Assembly: GCA_964453205.1 (NCBI GenBank)
Contig: CAYVRC010000003.1
Span: 1 to 64,000, forward strand
Direction of reading: 5' to 3'
Length of the DNA stretch: 64,000 bases
Origin: Crateriforma sp964453205
GTDB taxonomy: Bacteria; Planctomycetota; Planctomycetia; Pirellulales; Pirellulaceae
In this document: one piece after another, positions 8,115 to 16,400 of the stretch
Position numbering within the stretch: position 1 is the first letter of the stretch
How the letters are laid out: the number at the start of each line of letters is the position of its first letter
Program-made: the position numbers and the translations under genes
Notes under the pieces: generated by a model
Databases searched by the model: none
Told to the model about the DNA's origin: nothing
What the model saw: only the letters and a program-made list of their open reading frames with translations

Positions 8115-9557
8115 ATGATTTTGTACGACAAATTGTCTCGATGGATGTTGCCCGCTTCGCCCGCGATCGGCGTGGTCGTCGCATCGATCAGTTTTTGGAG
8201 CGGGTTGCCGGGGCCGGCCAGCCTGTGCGCTTGGGTCGCGGTGACGTGCGCCTTGTGGTGGATTTTTGAAAGCCTGCACATCGCCGTCGTCGGGCTGCTG
8301 CCTTTCGTCGCGTTGCCGCTGACCGGCATCGTCGATCACAAACTGGTCGCGTCGCAGTACGGGCACACGATGATCTTGTTGCTGTTGGGCGGGTTCTTTC
8401 TGTCCGCGGCGATGGAGCGCAGCGGGGCTCATCGGCGGATCGCGCTGGCGATGGTCCGTGCGGTGGGTGGCAACGGCGGAAAACGTTTGGTGCTGGGGTT
8501 CATGTTGGCGACCGCTTCGCTTTCGATGTGGATCAGCAACGCGGCGACGACGTTGATGATGATACCGATCGCGTTGGCGATCCTCGGCCAAGCCGGCGAC
8601 AAAACGTTGGAAAGGCCGTTGTTGTTGGGCATGGCCTACGCCGCCAGCGTCGGCGGGATGGCGACGCCGATCGGGACGCCGCCGAACCTGATCTTCATGA
8701 GCGTGTTGGAAGAAACGTTCGATAAACAGATGTCCTTTGCGACTTGGATGTCGTACGCGTTGCCGATCGTCGTCGTGTTGTTTCCGATGATTTGGTGGTG
8801 GGTCACGCGATCGATCCGTGGTGCCAAGAAGATCGAAATGCCCGAAGCCGGGGCCTGGCGACCGAGCGAAGTCCGCGTGTTGGTGATTTTCACTTGTGCG
8901 GCTTTCTTGTGGGTATTTCGGCAAGGGCCTTGGGGCGGCTGGTCGGGCTTAATCCCGGGCGGTTCGGCCATCGGAGACGCGACCGTGGGGCTGGCCGCCA
9001 GCATGGCGCTGTTCATCTGTCCGGCCGGCGAGGACCTGTCGTCAAAGACGGATGAAACCGCATCCGAATCGACTTCGTCGCCGCGGCCGGTGGAACGGTT
9101 ATTGGATTGGGACACGGCGGCGAAAGTGCCGTGGGGGATCCTGATCATGTTCGGCGGTGGGCTGGCTTTGGCGAAAGGCTTCGAATTGACCGGACTGAGT
9201 CAAGCGATCGGTGGTCAGTTGGCCTTCTTTGCCGAAGCCCCGGCTTGGGTCGTCGTGTTGTCGGTTTGTTTGCTGGTGACGTTCTTGACGGAAATCACCA
9301 GCAGCACCGCGACGGCGACTTTGTTGCTGCCGATCCTAGGAGCCTTGTCGGTCGAAACCGGGCTGCCGCCGGAAACCGTGATGATCCCGGGCACGATCAG
9401 CGCGTCATGTGCGTTCATGCTGCCCGTCGCGACGGCGCCCAACGTGATCGTGTTCAGCAGCGGAAAAGTTCGTACCGACGAAATGGCGCGAACCGGACTG
9501 TTCCTGAATTTCTTTGCCGCGGGAGTGATCACTGTCATCGTGATGCTGATGCGATGA
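8115..9557 (+). CDS. DASS (SLC13) family sodium:dicarboxylate/sulfate symporter
   Basis: About 480 aa, an integral inner-membrane transporter with roughly 11-12 hydrophobic segments. Diagnostic DASS motifs are visible: ALWWIFESLHIAVVGLLPFVALPL, LLGGFFLSAAMERSG, LSMWISNAATTLMMIPIAL (the SNT-type first tip motif), GGMATPIGTPPNL, FGGGLALAKGFELTGLS and TFLTEITSSTATATLLLPIL followed by FMLPVATAPN (second SNT region). These place it with Na+-coupled di/tricarboxylate or sulfate carriers; the substrate cannot be read from the sequence. I start at the ATG before ILYDKLSRWML. An upstream in-frame extension of 32 residues has no transporter character and overlaps the divergent promoter region. Confidence 0.9.
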   Translation: MILYDKLSRWMLPASPAIGVVVASISFWSGLPGPASLCAWVAVTCALWWIFESLHIAVVGLLPFVALPLTGIVDHKLVASQYGHTMILLLLGGFFLSAAMERSGAHRRIALAMVRAVGGNGGKRLVLGFMLATASLSMWISNAATTLMMIPIALAILGQAGDKTLERPLLLGMAYAASVGGMATPIGTPPNLIFMSVLEETFDKQMSFATWMSYALPIVVVLFPMIWWWVTRSIRGAKKIEMPEAGAWRPSEVRVLVIFTCAAFLWVFRQGPWGGWSGLIPGGSAIGDATVGLAASMALFICPAGEDLSSKTDETASESTSSPRPVERLLDWDTAAKVPWGILIMFGGGLALAKGFELTGLSQAIGGQLAFFAEAPAWVVVLSVCLLVTFLTEITSSTATATLLLPILGALSVETGLPPETVMIPGTISASCAFMLPVATAPNVIVFSSGKVRTDEMARTGLFLNFFAAGVITVIVMLMR

Positions 9558-9570
9558 CGACAGCCGTGTC

Positions 9571-10290
9571 TCAGTAGCCGCCGGTGCTGGCGGTCGCTTC
9601 GATCGGGGGCATGCCCAGGGCGATTCGGCACGCGTTCAGGATTTCCGCGGTGCGACTGGCACCGATGCGGGTGACGCCGATCTCACGGACCTCCAACAGC
9701 TTTTCGAAATCACGTACCCCGCCGGCGGCTTTGACTTGGACTTTGGCCGGCGATTTTTCTCGCATCAGCGTCAGGTCTTCGATCGTCGCGCCGCCGGTGC
9801 CGTAACCCGAGGACGTCTTGACCCAGTCCGCATCGACCTCGCCGCAGATCTCGCACAGCTTGGCGATGTGATCGGCTTGCAGGTAACAGTTTTCAAAGAT
9901 GACCTTGACCTTTTGTCCCGCCGCATGCGCGACTTCGATGACCGCGGCGATGTCGTCGCGGACGTAGGCCCAGTCGCCGCTGAGGACTTTGGAAATGTTG
10001 ACGACCATGTCCAACTCTTCGCAGCCGTCCGCGAGCGCCCGTTCCGCTTCGGCGGCCTTGATCGCCGTCGTGTGACCCCCGTGGGGGAACCCGATCGTCG
10101 TCGACGGTTTGACGGTCGTGCCGGCCAACTTCTCGGCACAGGTCTTCAGGTAGTAAGGCATGATGCACACACTGGCGGTGTCAAACGCTTTGGCCAGCTC
10201 GATGCCCTCGTCCAATTCTTTGGTCGTCAAAAAGGGCTGCAGCAACGAATGATCGATCATCTTGCTGATATCGGTGTAGGTGTAACTCAT
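9571..10290 (-). CDS. deoC: Deoxyribose-phosphate aldolase
   Basis: 239 aa, a class I TIM-barrel aldolase that splits 2-deoxyribose-5-phosphate into glyceraldehyde-3-phosphate and acetaldehyde. Key family blocks are present: IDHSLLQPFLT at the N-terminus, TTIGFPHGGH, ELDMVVNISKVLSGDW with the active-site Asp, DWVKTSSGYGTGGAT containing the Schiff-base lysine, and VKAAGGVRDFEKLLEV with the second lysine and the phosphate-binding region. The start is the ATG before SYTYTDISKM; longer extension upstream is not DeoC-like. It lies 44 bases downstream of pheA on the same strand, so the two may share a transcript. Confidence 0.95.
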   Translation of the reverse strand: MSYTYTDISKMIDHSLLQPFLTTKELDEGIELAKAFDTASVCIMPYYLKTCAEKLAGTTVKPSTTIGFPHGGHTTAIKAAEAERALADGCEELDMVVNISKVLSGDWAYVRDDIAAVIEVAHAAGQKVKVIFENCYLQADHIAKLCEICGEVDADWVKTSSGYGTGGATIEDLTLMREKSPAKVQVKAAGGVRDFEKLLEVREIGVTRIGASRTAEILNACRIALGMPPIEATASTGGY

Positions 10291-10334
10291 GTCGGGCCCG
10301 AGGATGGGGGTGATGAAAACGGGAGAAACGTGAT

Positions 10335-11372
10335 TCAGGTGGCCGGATCGGCTTTGCGGTAGGATCCCAAGATGGTCAGCTGTTGAGCCTGGCGGCGAAG
10401 CTGTTCCAGCATGTCGCTGACCGTCGCGTCGTCGCGATGCCCGTCGAATTCGATAAAGAAAAAGTACTCGTTCGGTCGTCCCGGGATCGGGAACGACTCG
10501 ATCCAAGTCATGTTCATCTCGTGCGTCTTGAAGGTCATCATCAGGTCCGCCAACGCACCGGGTTGATGGGCGACCTGGCAGATCAACGAAGTCTTGTCGT
10601 TCCCGCTCGGGTCGGGATGCCCATCGCCGAGCACCACGAACCTCGTGACGTTGTTCCGGTTGTCCTCGATGTTCGCGGCGATGACTTTCAAGTCGTGCTG
10701 CCGGCCGGCTTCGATGCTGGCGACCGCTGCGACGCCGGCTTGTTCGCTGGCCAACTTTGCCGCGCCGGCGGTGCTGTTCGTTTCGACCAATTCGGCGTCG
10801 GGCAAATGGTCCGAAAGCCAGCGGCGACACTGCGACAATGCCTGGGGTTTGCTGTGGACTTCGGTGATCTGATCTCGCGGCGAATTAGAAAGCAGGTTGT
10901 GATGGATCGCCAAGGCGACCTCGCCGACGATCGAAACGTCACAGTTGATCAACCGGCCCAGCGTGTCGACGACACGTCCGTCGGTGCTGTTTTCGATCGG
11001 CACGATGCCCAACGTGCCGTCCTTGCGGGACGCGGACTCGAAAACGGCAGCGATCGAGGCGACGGGATCGAAGTCCGCCGAGTCACCGAAGTGTTTGATC
11101 GCCGCCAGATGGCTGTAGCTGAAAAACGGTCCGAGCATCGCGACGCGTCTGGGACGAACGAGCGCTTCGCAGGCACTGGAGATGTGACGCAAGATGCCCG
11201 CGGTGGTCTGATCGTCCAGCGAAGGCATGTCGCCGTGCGGATCTGACCACGAGGCACGTTCGGTGATGATCGTCGCGCGACGCCGGACGAGCTCGACGAT
11301 CTGCCGGTCGATGTCGGCGATCTGAGTTTCGTTGACACGGCGATTAGGCGGCGGAGTCGTCGGATCATTCAT
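10335..11372 (-). CDS. pheA: Bifunctional chorismate mutase / prephenate dehydratase (P-protein)
   Basis: 345 aa. The N-terminal 90 residues form a chorismate-mutase-like helical domain (IADIDRQIVELVRRRATII). The prephenate dehydratase domain follows: VAMLGPFFSYSHLAAIKHFG, GIVPIENSTDGRVVDTL and the catalytic NVTRFVVLG with the TRF motif. A C-terminal ACT regulatory domain (GALADLMMTFKTHEMNMTWIESFPIPGRPNEYFFFIEF) has the ESFP/ESRP-like phenylalanine-binding motif. The enzyme makes phenylpyruvate for phenylalanine synthesis, and the ACT domain predicts feedback inhibition by phenylalanine. Two residues deviate: GPFFSYS replaces the common GP(E/R)GTFS, and ESFP replaces ESRP. Confidence 0.92.
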   Translation of the reverse strand: MNDPTTPPPNRRVNETQIADIDRQIVELVRRRATIITERASWSDPHGDMPSLDDQTTAGILRHISSACEALVRPRRVAMLGPFFSYSHLAAIKHFGDSADFDPVASIAAVFESASRKDGTLGIVPIENSTDGRVVDTLGRLINCDVSIVGEVALAIHHNLLSNSPRDQITEVHSKPQALSQCRRWLSDHLPDAELVETNSTAGAAKLASEQAGVAAVASIEAGRQHDLKVIAANIEDNRNNVTRFVVLGDGHPDPSGNDKTSLICQVAHQPGALADLMMTFKTHEMNMTWIESFPIPGRPNEYFFFIEFDGHRDDATVSDMLEQLRRQAQQLTILGSYRKADPAT

Positions 11373-11693
11373 CGCCGGGGATCTTAGCGGTCACGCCGGG
11401 GCCCCACAATGCGACGCTGCCGCCTGCTGGGCCCTCGGTGTCAAATTGGCAAGCCTCGGAAAGGCCGTCTGGAGCGATTCTACCGGGACTGCCAAAAAAG
11501 CAGGTGTTTCTCGGACCGAAAGCGGCTTTTTGGTCGCACAAAGCCCGTCTGGCACGGCAGTTGCCTTCCACTAGCTTCGACCGACTCGCCTGACGATTCA
11601 GCCCGGGCCAGTCGTGTCCTCGATCCAGACAACCAGATCACACGAACGACGCCCCGTTCACGAACCTACCCGAGTCCCACGAAGGAACTGCAC
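11373..11693. other. Divergent pheA-dnaK intergenic region
   Basis: This 321-base gene-free stretch lies between the divergent pheA and dnaK starts. I see no CIRCE element (TTAGCACTC-N9-GAGTGCTAA). It contains one candidate sigma-54 promoter toward dnaK (listed separately) and a Shine-Dalgarno-like GAAGGAA about 9 bases before the dnaK ATG. The small open frames here have no protein-like composition. Confidence 0.6.
11549..11565 (+). promoter_or_regulatory. Candidate sigma-54 (-24/-12) promoter upstream of dnaK
   Basis: CTGGCACGGCAGTTGCC matches the sigma-54 consensus YTGGCACG-N4-TTGCW at every fixed base except the last (C instead of A/T), with exact GG/GC spacing. It points toward dnaK, whose ATG is about 128 bases downstream. 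By rough expectation a TGGCAC-N5-TTGC match occurs by chance about 0.1 times in 64 kb on both strands, so it is notable but not proof. Confidence 0.4.
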
Positions 11694-13640
11694 ATGTCAC
11701 AAGGCGAAAAAATCATCGGCATCGACCTCGGCACCACCAACAGCGTCGTGGCGGTGATGGAAGGTAGTGAAGCCAAAGTCATCCCGAACCCCGAAGGCAA
11801 CCGGCTGACCCCCAGCGTCGTCGCGTTCACAGACAAAGACGACACCATCGTCGGCGAACCGGCGCGTCGCCAAGCGGTCACCAACCCCAAACGCACCGTG
11901 TATTCGGTCAAGCGATTCATGGGCCGGCGACACAACGAAGTCGAATCGGAAGAAAAGATGGTGCCCTACGGCGTCACCGGCGGCCCCGGCGAGTACGTCA
12001 AGATCGGTGTCGGTGAGAAGGAGTACACGCCGCAAGAAATCTCCGCCAAAGTGCTTCGCAAGCTGAAGGAATCTGCCGAATCGTACCTCGGTCACAAAGT
12101 CAACAAGGCCGTCATCACGGTTCCCGCTTACTTCAACGATGCCCAACGCCAAGCGACCAAAGACGCCGGCCAGATCGCGGGCTTGGAAGTCGCGCGGATC
12201 ATCAACGAGCCGACCGCCGCGGCGTTGGCCTACGGCATGGACAAAAAGAAGGACGAAAAGATCATCGTCTTTGACCTCGGCGGCGGTACCTTTGACGTGT
12301 CCGTCTTGGAAGTCGCCGACAGCGGCGACGATGAACAGGAAAGCCGTGTCTTTCAAGTCATCAGCACTTCGGGCAACACGCACCTTGGTGGTGACGACTT
12401 TGACGAAGAATTGATCAATTACGTCGCCGACGAGTTCAAGAAAGAGAACGCCATCGACTTGCGTAACGACCCGATGGCGTTGCAACGTCTTCAGGAAGCC
12501 TGCGAGAAAGCCAAGAAGGAACTCAGCACGCTGCCCGAGACCGACATCAACTTGCCCTTCATCACGATGGACCAGTCCGGTCCGAAACACTTGACGATGA
12601 AGATCACGCGATCCAAGTTCGAAGAACTGATCGACGAGTTGGTCGAAAAGTGCCGTCCTTCGGTCATGCAAGCCCTCGAAGACGCCGGCATGAAACCGTC
12701 GGACATCGACGAAATCGTGTTGGTCGGTGGTAGCACCCGCGTGCCCAAGGTTCGCGAAATGGTGCAAAAGATCTTCAACAAAGAACCGCACCAAGGCGTC
12801 AACCCGGATGAAGTCGTCGCCGTGGGTGCCGCGATCCAAGGCAGCGTGCTGGCCGGCGACCGCACCGACGTGCTGCTGCTGGACGTGACCCCGCTGACCT
12901 TGGGCATCGAGACCGAGGGCGGCGTGATGACGGCTTTGGTCGAACGCAACACCACTGTGCCGGCGGAAAAGAAAAACGTCTTCAGCACCGCGGCGGACAA
13001 CCAGACCGCCGTCACCGTGCGGGTGTTCCAAGGCGAACGAAAGATGGCCACGGCGAACCGCTTGCTGGCCGAATTCAACTTGGAAGGCATCCCGCCGCAA
13101 CCGCGTGGTGTGCCGCAAATCGAAGTCAAATTTGACATCGATCAAAACGGTATTCTGAACGTGTCCGCCAAAGAATTGAAAACCGGCAAAGAAGCCAACA
13201 TCGAAATCAAGGACAGCGGCGGGCTGAGTGAGACCGACATCGAACAGATGCGGAAAGACGCCGAGGCCAACGCCGACGAAGACCGCAAGATGTTCGAATT
13301 GGTCGAAGCCAAGAACAAGGCCAACCAGATGGTCTATCAGCTCGAAAAGTTGATGAAGGAAAACGACGACAAGCTGACCGAAGAAGACAAGGCGCCGATG
13401 AATCGCGCGATCGAAAAGGTCAACAAAGCCGCCGAAGGCGACGACGCGGCGGCGATCAAAACGGCCACCGACGAATTGGACGCCGCCAGCCAAGCGTTCA
13501 GCAAAGTGCTGTACGAAAAAGCCGGTGCCGAGGCCGGTGCGACCGGGGATGATCCGTCGGCCGCCGGGGCGGCCGCCTCGGCCGGCGGAAACGACGGGGA
13601 CGACGACGCCATCGACGCCGACTTCGAGGTCAAAGACTAA
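11694..13640 (+). CDS. dnaK: Hsp70 chaperone DnaK
   Basis: 648 aa, the full DnaK length. The nucleotide-binding domain has IGIDLGTTNSVVAVMEG, VITVPAYFNDAQRQATKDAG, IINEPTAAALAYG, IVFDLGGGTFDVSVLE and IVLVGGSTRVPKV. The linker LLLDVTPLTLGIE is followed by the substrate-binding beta domain, the helical lid and an acidic tail ending DDAIDADFEVKD (EEVD-like). The start is the ATG before SQGEKII; the frame continues upstream without homology. It works with DnaJ/GrpE (not in the window) and hands aggregates to ClpB, whose gene follows immediately. Confidence 0.98.
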   Translation: MSQGEKIIGIDLGTTNSVVAVMEGSEAKVIPNPEGNRLTPSVVAFTDKDDTIVGEPARRQAVTNPKRTVYSVKRFMGRRHNEVESEEKMVPYGVTGGPGEYVKIGVGEKEYTPQEISAKVLRKLKESAESYLGHKVNKAVITVPAYFNDAQRQATKDAGQIAGLEVARIINEPTAAALAYGMDKKKDEKIIVFDLGGGTFDVSVLEVADSGDDEQESRVFQVISTSGNTHLGGDDFDEELINYVADEFKKENAIDLRNDPMALQRLQEACEKAKKELSTLPETDINLPFITMDQSGPKHLTMKITRSKFEELIDELVEKCRPSVMQALEDAGMKPSDIDEIVLVGGSTRVPKVREMVQKIFNKEPHQGVNPDEVVAVGAAIQGSVLAGDRTDVLLLDVTPLTLGIETEGGVMTALVERNTTVPAEKKNVFSTAADNQTAVTVRVFQGERKMATANRLLAEFNLEGIPPQPRGVPQIEVKFDIDQNGILNVSAKELKTGKEANIEIKDSGGLSETDIEQMRKDAEANADEDRKMFELVEAKNKANQMVYQLEKLMKENDDKLTEEDKAPMNRAIEKVNKAAEGDDAAAIKTATDELDAASQAFSKVLYEKAGAEAGATGDDPSAAGAAASAGGNDGDDDAIDADFEVKD

Positions 13641-13670
13641 AGCTCGCGACAACTCGTTAGCGATCGACGA

Positions 13671-13698
13671 GGCGAGCTGCTTGCAGCTCGCCTTTTTT
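13671..13698 (+). terminator. Intrinsic terminator after dnaK
   Basis: A perfect GGCGAGCTGC / GCAGCTCGCC inverted repeat (10 bp arms, TT between them) is followed directly by six T residues (13693-13698). It lies 31 bases after the dnaK stop and 30 bases before the clpB start, so clpB transcription depends on read-through or on a promoter that would overlap the hairpin. Confidence 0.85.
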
Positions 13699-13727
13699 CA
13701 CGGACATTCAATCCAAGGATCCCCGCC

Positions 13728-16400
13728 ATGACTTTTCGATTTGACAAACTGACCCACAAAGCCCAAGCCGCCGTCGCCGAGGCCCAAGCCCTGGCGACCT
13801 CCGCCGGAAATCCCGAGATCGACACGCTGCACCTTTTGGCAGCCATGCTGGCCGAGTCCGACGGGATCACGCGTCCGCTGTTGCAAAAGATCGGCGTCGA
13901 GATCGACCGGCTGGCCGGCTTGGTCGAATCGGAGCTGGGAAAATTGCCCAAAGCCAGTGGCGGCCGGCAACCCGGTATCTCCGCGACCCTGCAAAGCTCG
14001 TTCAACACGGCGGCCGACGAAGCCGAGAGACTGAAAGACGAATACGTTAGCAGTGAACACCTGCTGCTCGGGTTGGCCAAGGCCGACGGCAAGGCAAAGA
14101 ACCTGTTGAAACTGTCCGGCGTCGGCGCCGAGGACATCCTGAAAGCGATGAGCGAGATTCGCGGAAGTGCCCGGGTCACCGATCAGGGTGCCGAGGATAC
14201 GTATCAGGCTTTGCAAAAATACGGCATCGACCTGACCGAACTGGCCTCGCAAGGCAAACTCGATCCGGTCATCGGTCGCGACAACGAAATCCGCCGCGTC
14301 ATCCAAGTCTTGTCCCGGCGAACCAAGAATAACCCCGTGTTGATCGGACAGCCCGGCGTCGGCAAAACGGCGATCGCCGAAGGCTTGGCCCTGCGGATCT
14401 TTGAAAACGACGTCCCGCAAAGCTTGAAAGGCAAGAAAGTCGTCTCGCTGGACATGGGCGCGCTGGTCGCCGGCGCCAAGTTCCGCGGAGATTTCGAAGA
14501 ACGACTCAAAGCCGTCCTCCGTGAAGTCAAGGACAGCGGCGGGCAAGTCGTCTTGTTCATCGACGAGCTCCACTTGGTCGTCGGCGCCGGCAACGCCGAA
14601 GGCAGCGCCGACGCGGCAAACTTGCTCAAACCGGAACTCGCCCGCGGGACACTCCGTTGCATCGGAGCGACGACGCTGGACGAGTACCGTCAGCACATCG
14701 AAAAAGACGCCGCCCTGGAACGACGCTTTCAGCCGGTTTTCGTCGGCGAACCCAACGTCGAAGACACCGTCGCGATCCTCCGCGGGCTGAAGTCTCGCTA
14801 CGAATCGCATCACGGCGTCCGCATCACCGACGGCGCGTTGGTCGCCGCGGCGAATCTGTCGCATCGCTACATCGCCGACCGCTTCCTGCCGGACAAGGCG
14901 ATCGACTTGGTCGACGAAGCGTCCAGTCGTTTGGCGATGGAAAAGGAAAGCGTCCCCGAACCGATCGACCGGCTGCAACGCCGTTTGCGACAACTGGAAT
15001 TGGCTCATCGGCAACTGGTCGACGAGGACGACGAATCGGCGATCAAAAACCGCGAAGAAGTGGAGGACGAAATGGACAGCGTCAAGCACGAATTGGCCGG
15101 GCTCCGCGAACAATGGGAAGCGGAAAAAATGGGCCTGGACGACATCCAGAATGTCCGACAGCAAGCCGAACAATTGCAACATCGCTTCGCCAAACTGGAC
15201 GTCGAAGCCAAGGAAAAACAGCTTCGCGGCGAAAATCCGGAAGACCTGTACCGCGAAATGCTGGAGGTCCAATCGGCACTCCGCGACGTGCAACATCGGA
15301 TCGAGGATCAGGAGGCTCGTGAACGATCGGAATCCGCCGACGCGGACGGCGCGGACGAAACGGAAGAAAAACGTCGTTTGATTCGCAAGGAGGTCACCGA
15401 CGAGGAGATCGCCGAAGTCGTCAGTCATTGGACCGGGGTCCCGGTGACGCGGATGATGGAAACCGAACGTGCCAAGCTGTTGGTCATGGAGGATCGGTTG
15501 CACGCCCGCGTGATCGGTCAAGACGAGGCCGTGGCCGCCGTCAGCGACGCGGTTCGCCGCAGCCGCAGCGGACTCCAAGACCCGCAACGTCCGATCGGCA
15601 GTTTCCTGTTCCTCGGCCCGACCGGCGTCGGCAAGACCGAACTGTGCAAGGCCCTGGCCGCCGTGATGTTCGACGACGACCAAGCGATGGTCCGCATCGA
15701 CATGTCCGAGTTCATGGAGCGGCACAGCGTCTCGCGTTTGATCGGAGCGCCCCCCGGATACGTGGGCTACGAGGAAGGAGGCAAGCTGACCGAAGCCGTC
15801 CGGCGGCGACCTTACGCGGTCATCTTGCTGGATGAAATGGAGAAAGCGCACGCGGACGTGTTCAACATCCTGCTGCAAGTCCTGGACGACGGACGTTTGA
15901 CCGACGGACACGGACGCACCGTGGATTTCACGAACACCGTCGTCGTGATGACCAGCAACGTCGGCAGCCAAGTCATTCAGCGGGTCACCGAAGAAGGCGG
16001 CGATGAAGAGGAAATGCGGGCCGCCGTTCAGGAGGCCTTGCGGGCGAGGTTCCTGCCGGAATTCTTGAACCGCGTCGACGACATCGTCGTCTTTCAGCCG
16101 CTGCGGCCCGACGAGATCGAAAAGATCGTGCGGTTGCAGCTGGATGACTTGAACCGCCGATTGGAAGCCAACGGTTTGACGCTGGAGGTCGGCGAAGCCG
16201 CGGTCGCCCGCATCGCCGAAGTCGGATTCGATCCGCTGTACGGTGCCAGGCCGCTGAAACGGGTGATCCAACGGGAAGTCCAAAACCCGTTGGCGACCGC
16301 CCTGCTGAAGTCCTCTTATCCGGAGGGCTCCACGGTCTTCGTCGACTTCGACGGCGAACAATTCACCTTCGGAGGACGCGCGTCGGCCACGAGGGTTTAG
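13728..16400 (+). CDS. clpB: Disaggregase ClpB (Hsp100, AAA+)
   Basis: 890 aa. An N-terminal Clp_N double repeat (about 1-150) is followed by AAA-1 with Walker A GQPGVGKTAIAEG (about residue 206) and Walker B FIDELH. A long coiled-coil middle domain (about 400-560, very charged) distinguishes ClpB from ClpA and ClpC. AAA-2 has GPTGVGKTELCKAL (about 631), LLDEMEKAH and the sensor-2 GARPLKRVIQ. The middle-domain coiled coil is longer than usual, which explains the slightly high length. A ribosome-binding AAGGA lies 8 bases before the ATG. The stop codon overlaps that of the convergent sulfatase gene. Confidence 0.95.
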   Translation: MTFRFDKLTHKAQAAVAEAQALATSAGNPEIDTLHLLAAMLAESDGITRPLLQKIGVEIDRLAGLVESELGKLPKASGGRQPGISATLQSSFNTAADEAERLKDEYVSSEHLLLGLAKADGKAKNLLKLSGVGAEDILKAMSEIRGSARVTDQGAEDTYQALQKYGIDLTELASQGKLDPVIGRDNEIRRVIQVLSRRTKNNPVLIGQPGVGKTAIAEGLALRIFENDVPQSLKGKKVVSLDMGALVAGAKFRGDFEERLKAVLREVKDSGGQVVLFIDELHLVVGAGNAEGSADAANLLKPELARGTLRCIGATTLDEYRQHIEKDAALERRFQPVFVGEPNVEDTVAILRGLKSRYESHHGVRITDGALVAAANLSHRYIADRFLPDKAIDLVDEASSRLAMEKESVPEPIDRLQRRLRQLELAHRQLVDEDDESAIKNREEVEDEMDSVKHELAGLREQWEAEKMGLDDIQNVRQQAEQLQHRFAKLDVEAKEKQLRGENPEDLYREMLEVQSALRDVQHRIEDQEARERSESADADGADETEEKRRLIRKEVTDEEIAEVVSHWTGVPVTRMMETERAKLLVMEDRLHARVIGQDEAVAAVSDAVRRSRSGLQDPQRPIGSFLFLGPTGVGKTELCKALAAVMFDDDQAMVRIDMSEFMERHSVSRLIGAPPGYVGYEEGGKLTEAVRRRPYAVILLDEMEKAHADVFNILLQVLDDGRLTDGHGRTVDFTNTVVVMTSNVGSQVIQRVTEEGGDEEEMRAAVQEALRARFLPEFLNRVDDIVVFQPLRPDEIEKIVRLQLDDLNRRLEANGLTLEVGEAAVARIAEVGFDPLYGARPLKRVIQREVQNPLATALLKSSYPEGSTVFVDFDGEQFTFGGRASATRV

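Noticed and set aside
11373..11693. CIRCE element or HrcA site upstream of dnaK
   Set aside because: I looked for TTAGCACTC-N9-GAGTGCTAA and found no match in the intergenic region.
11697..13652. Antisense open frame of about 650 codons over dnaK
   Set aside because: Its composition is histidine-, valine- and aspartate-rich without any domain; it is the complement of the conserved dnaK codons.
13698..16361. Antisense open frame of about 890 codons over clpB
   Set aside because: It mirrors clpB exactly and lacks protein-like motifs; GC-rich coding DNA commonly leaves this frame open.
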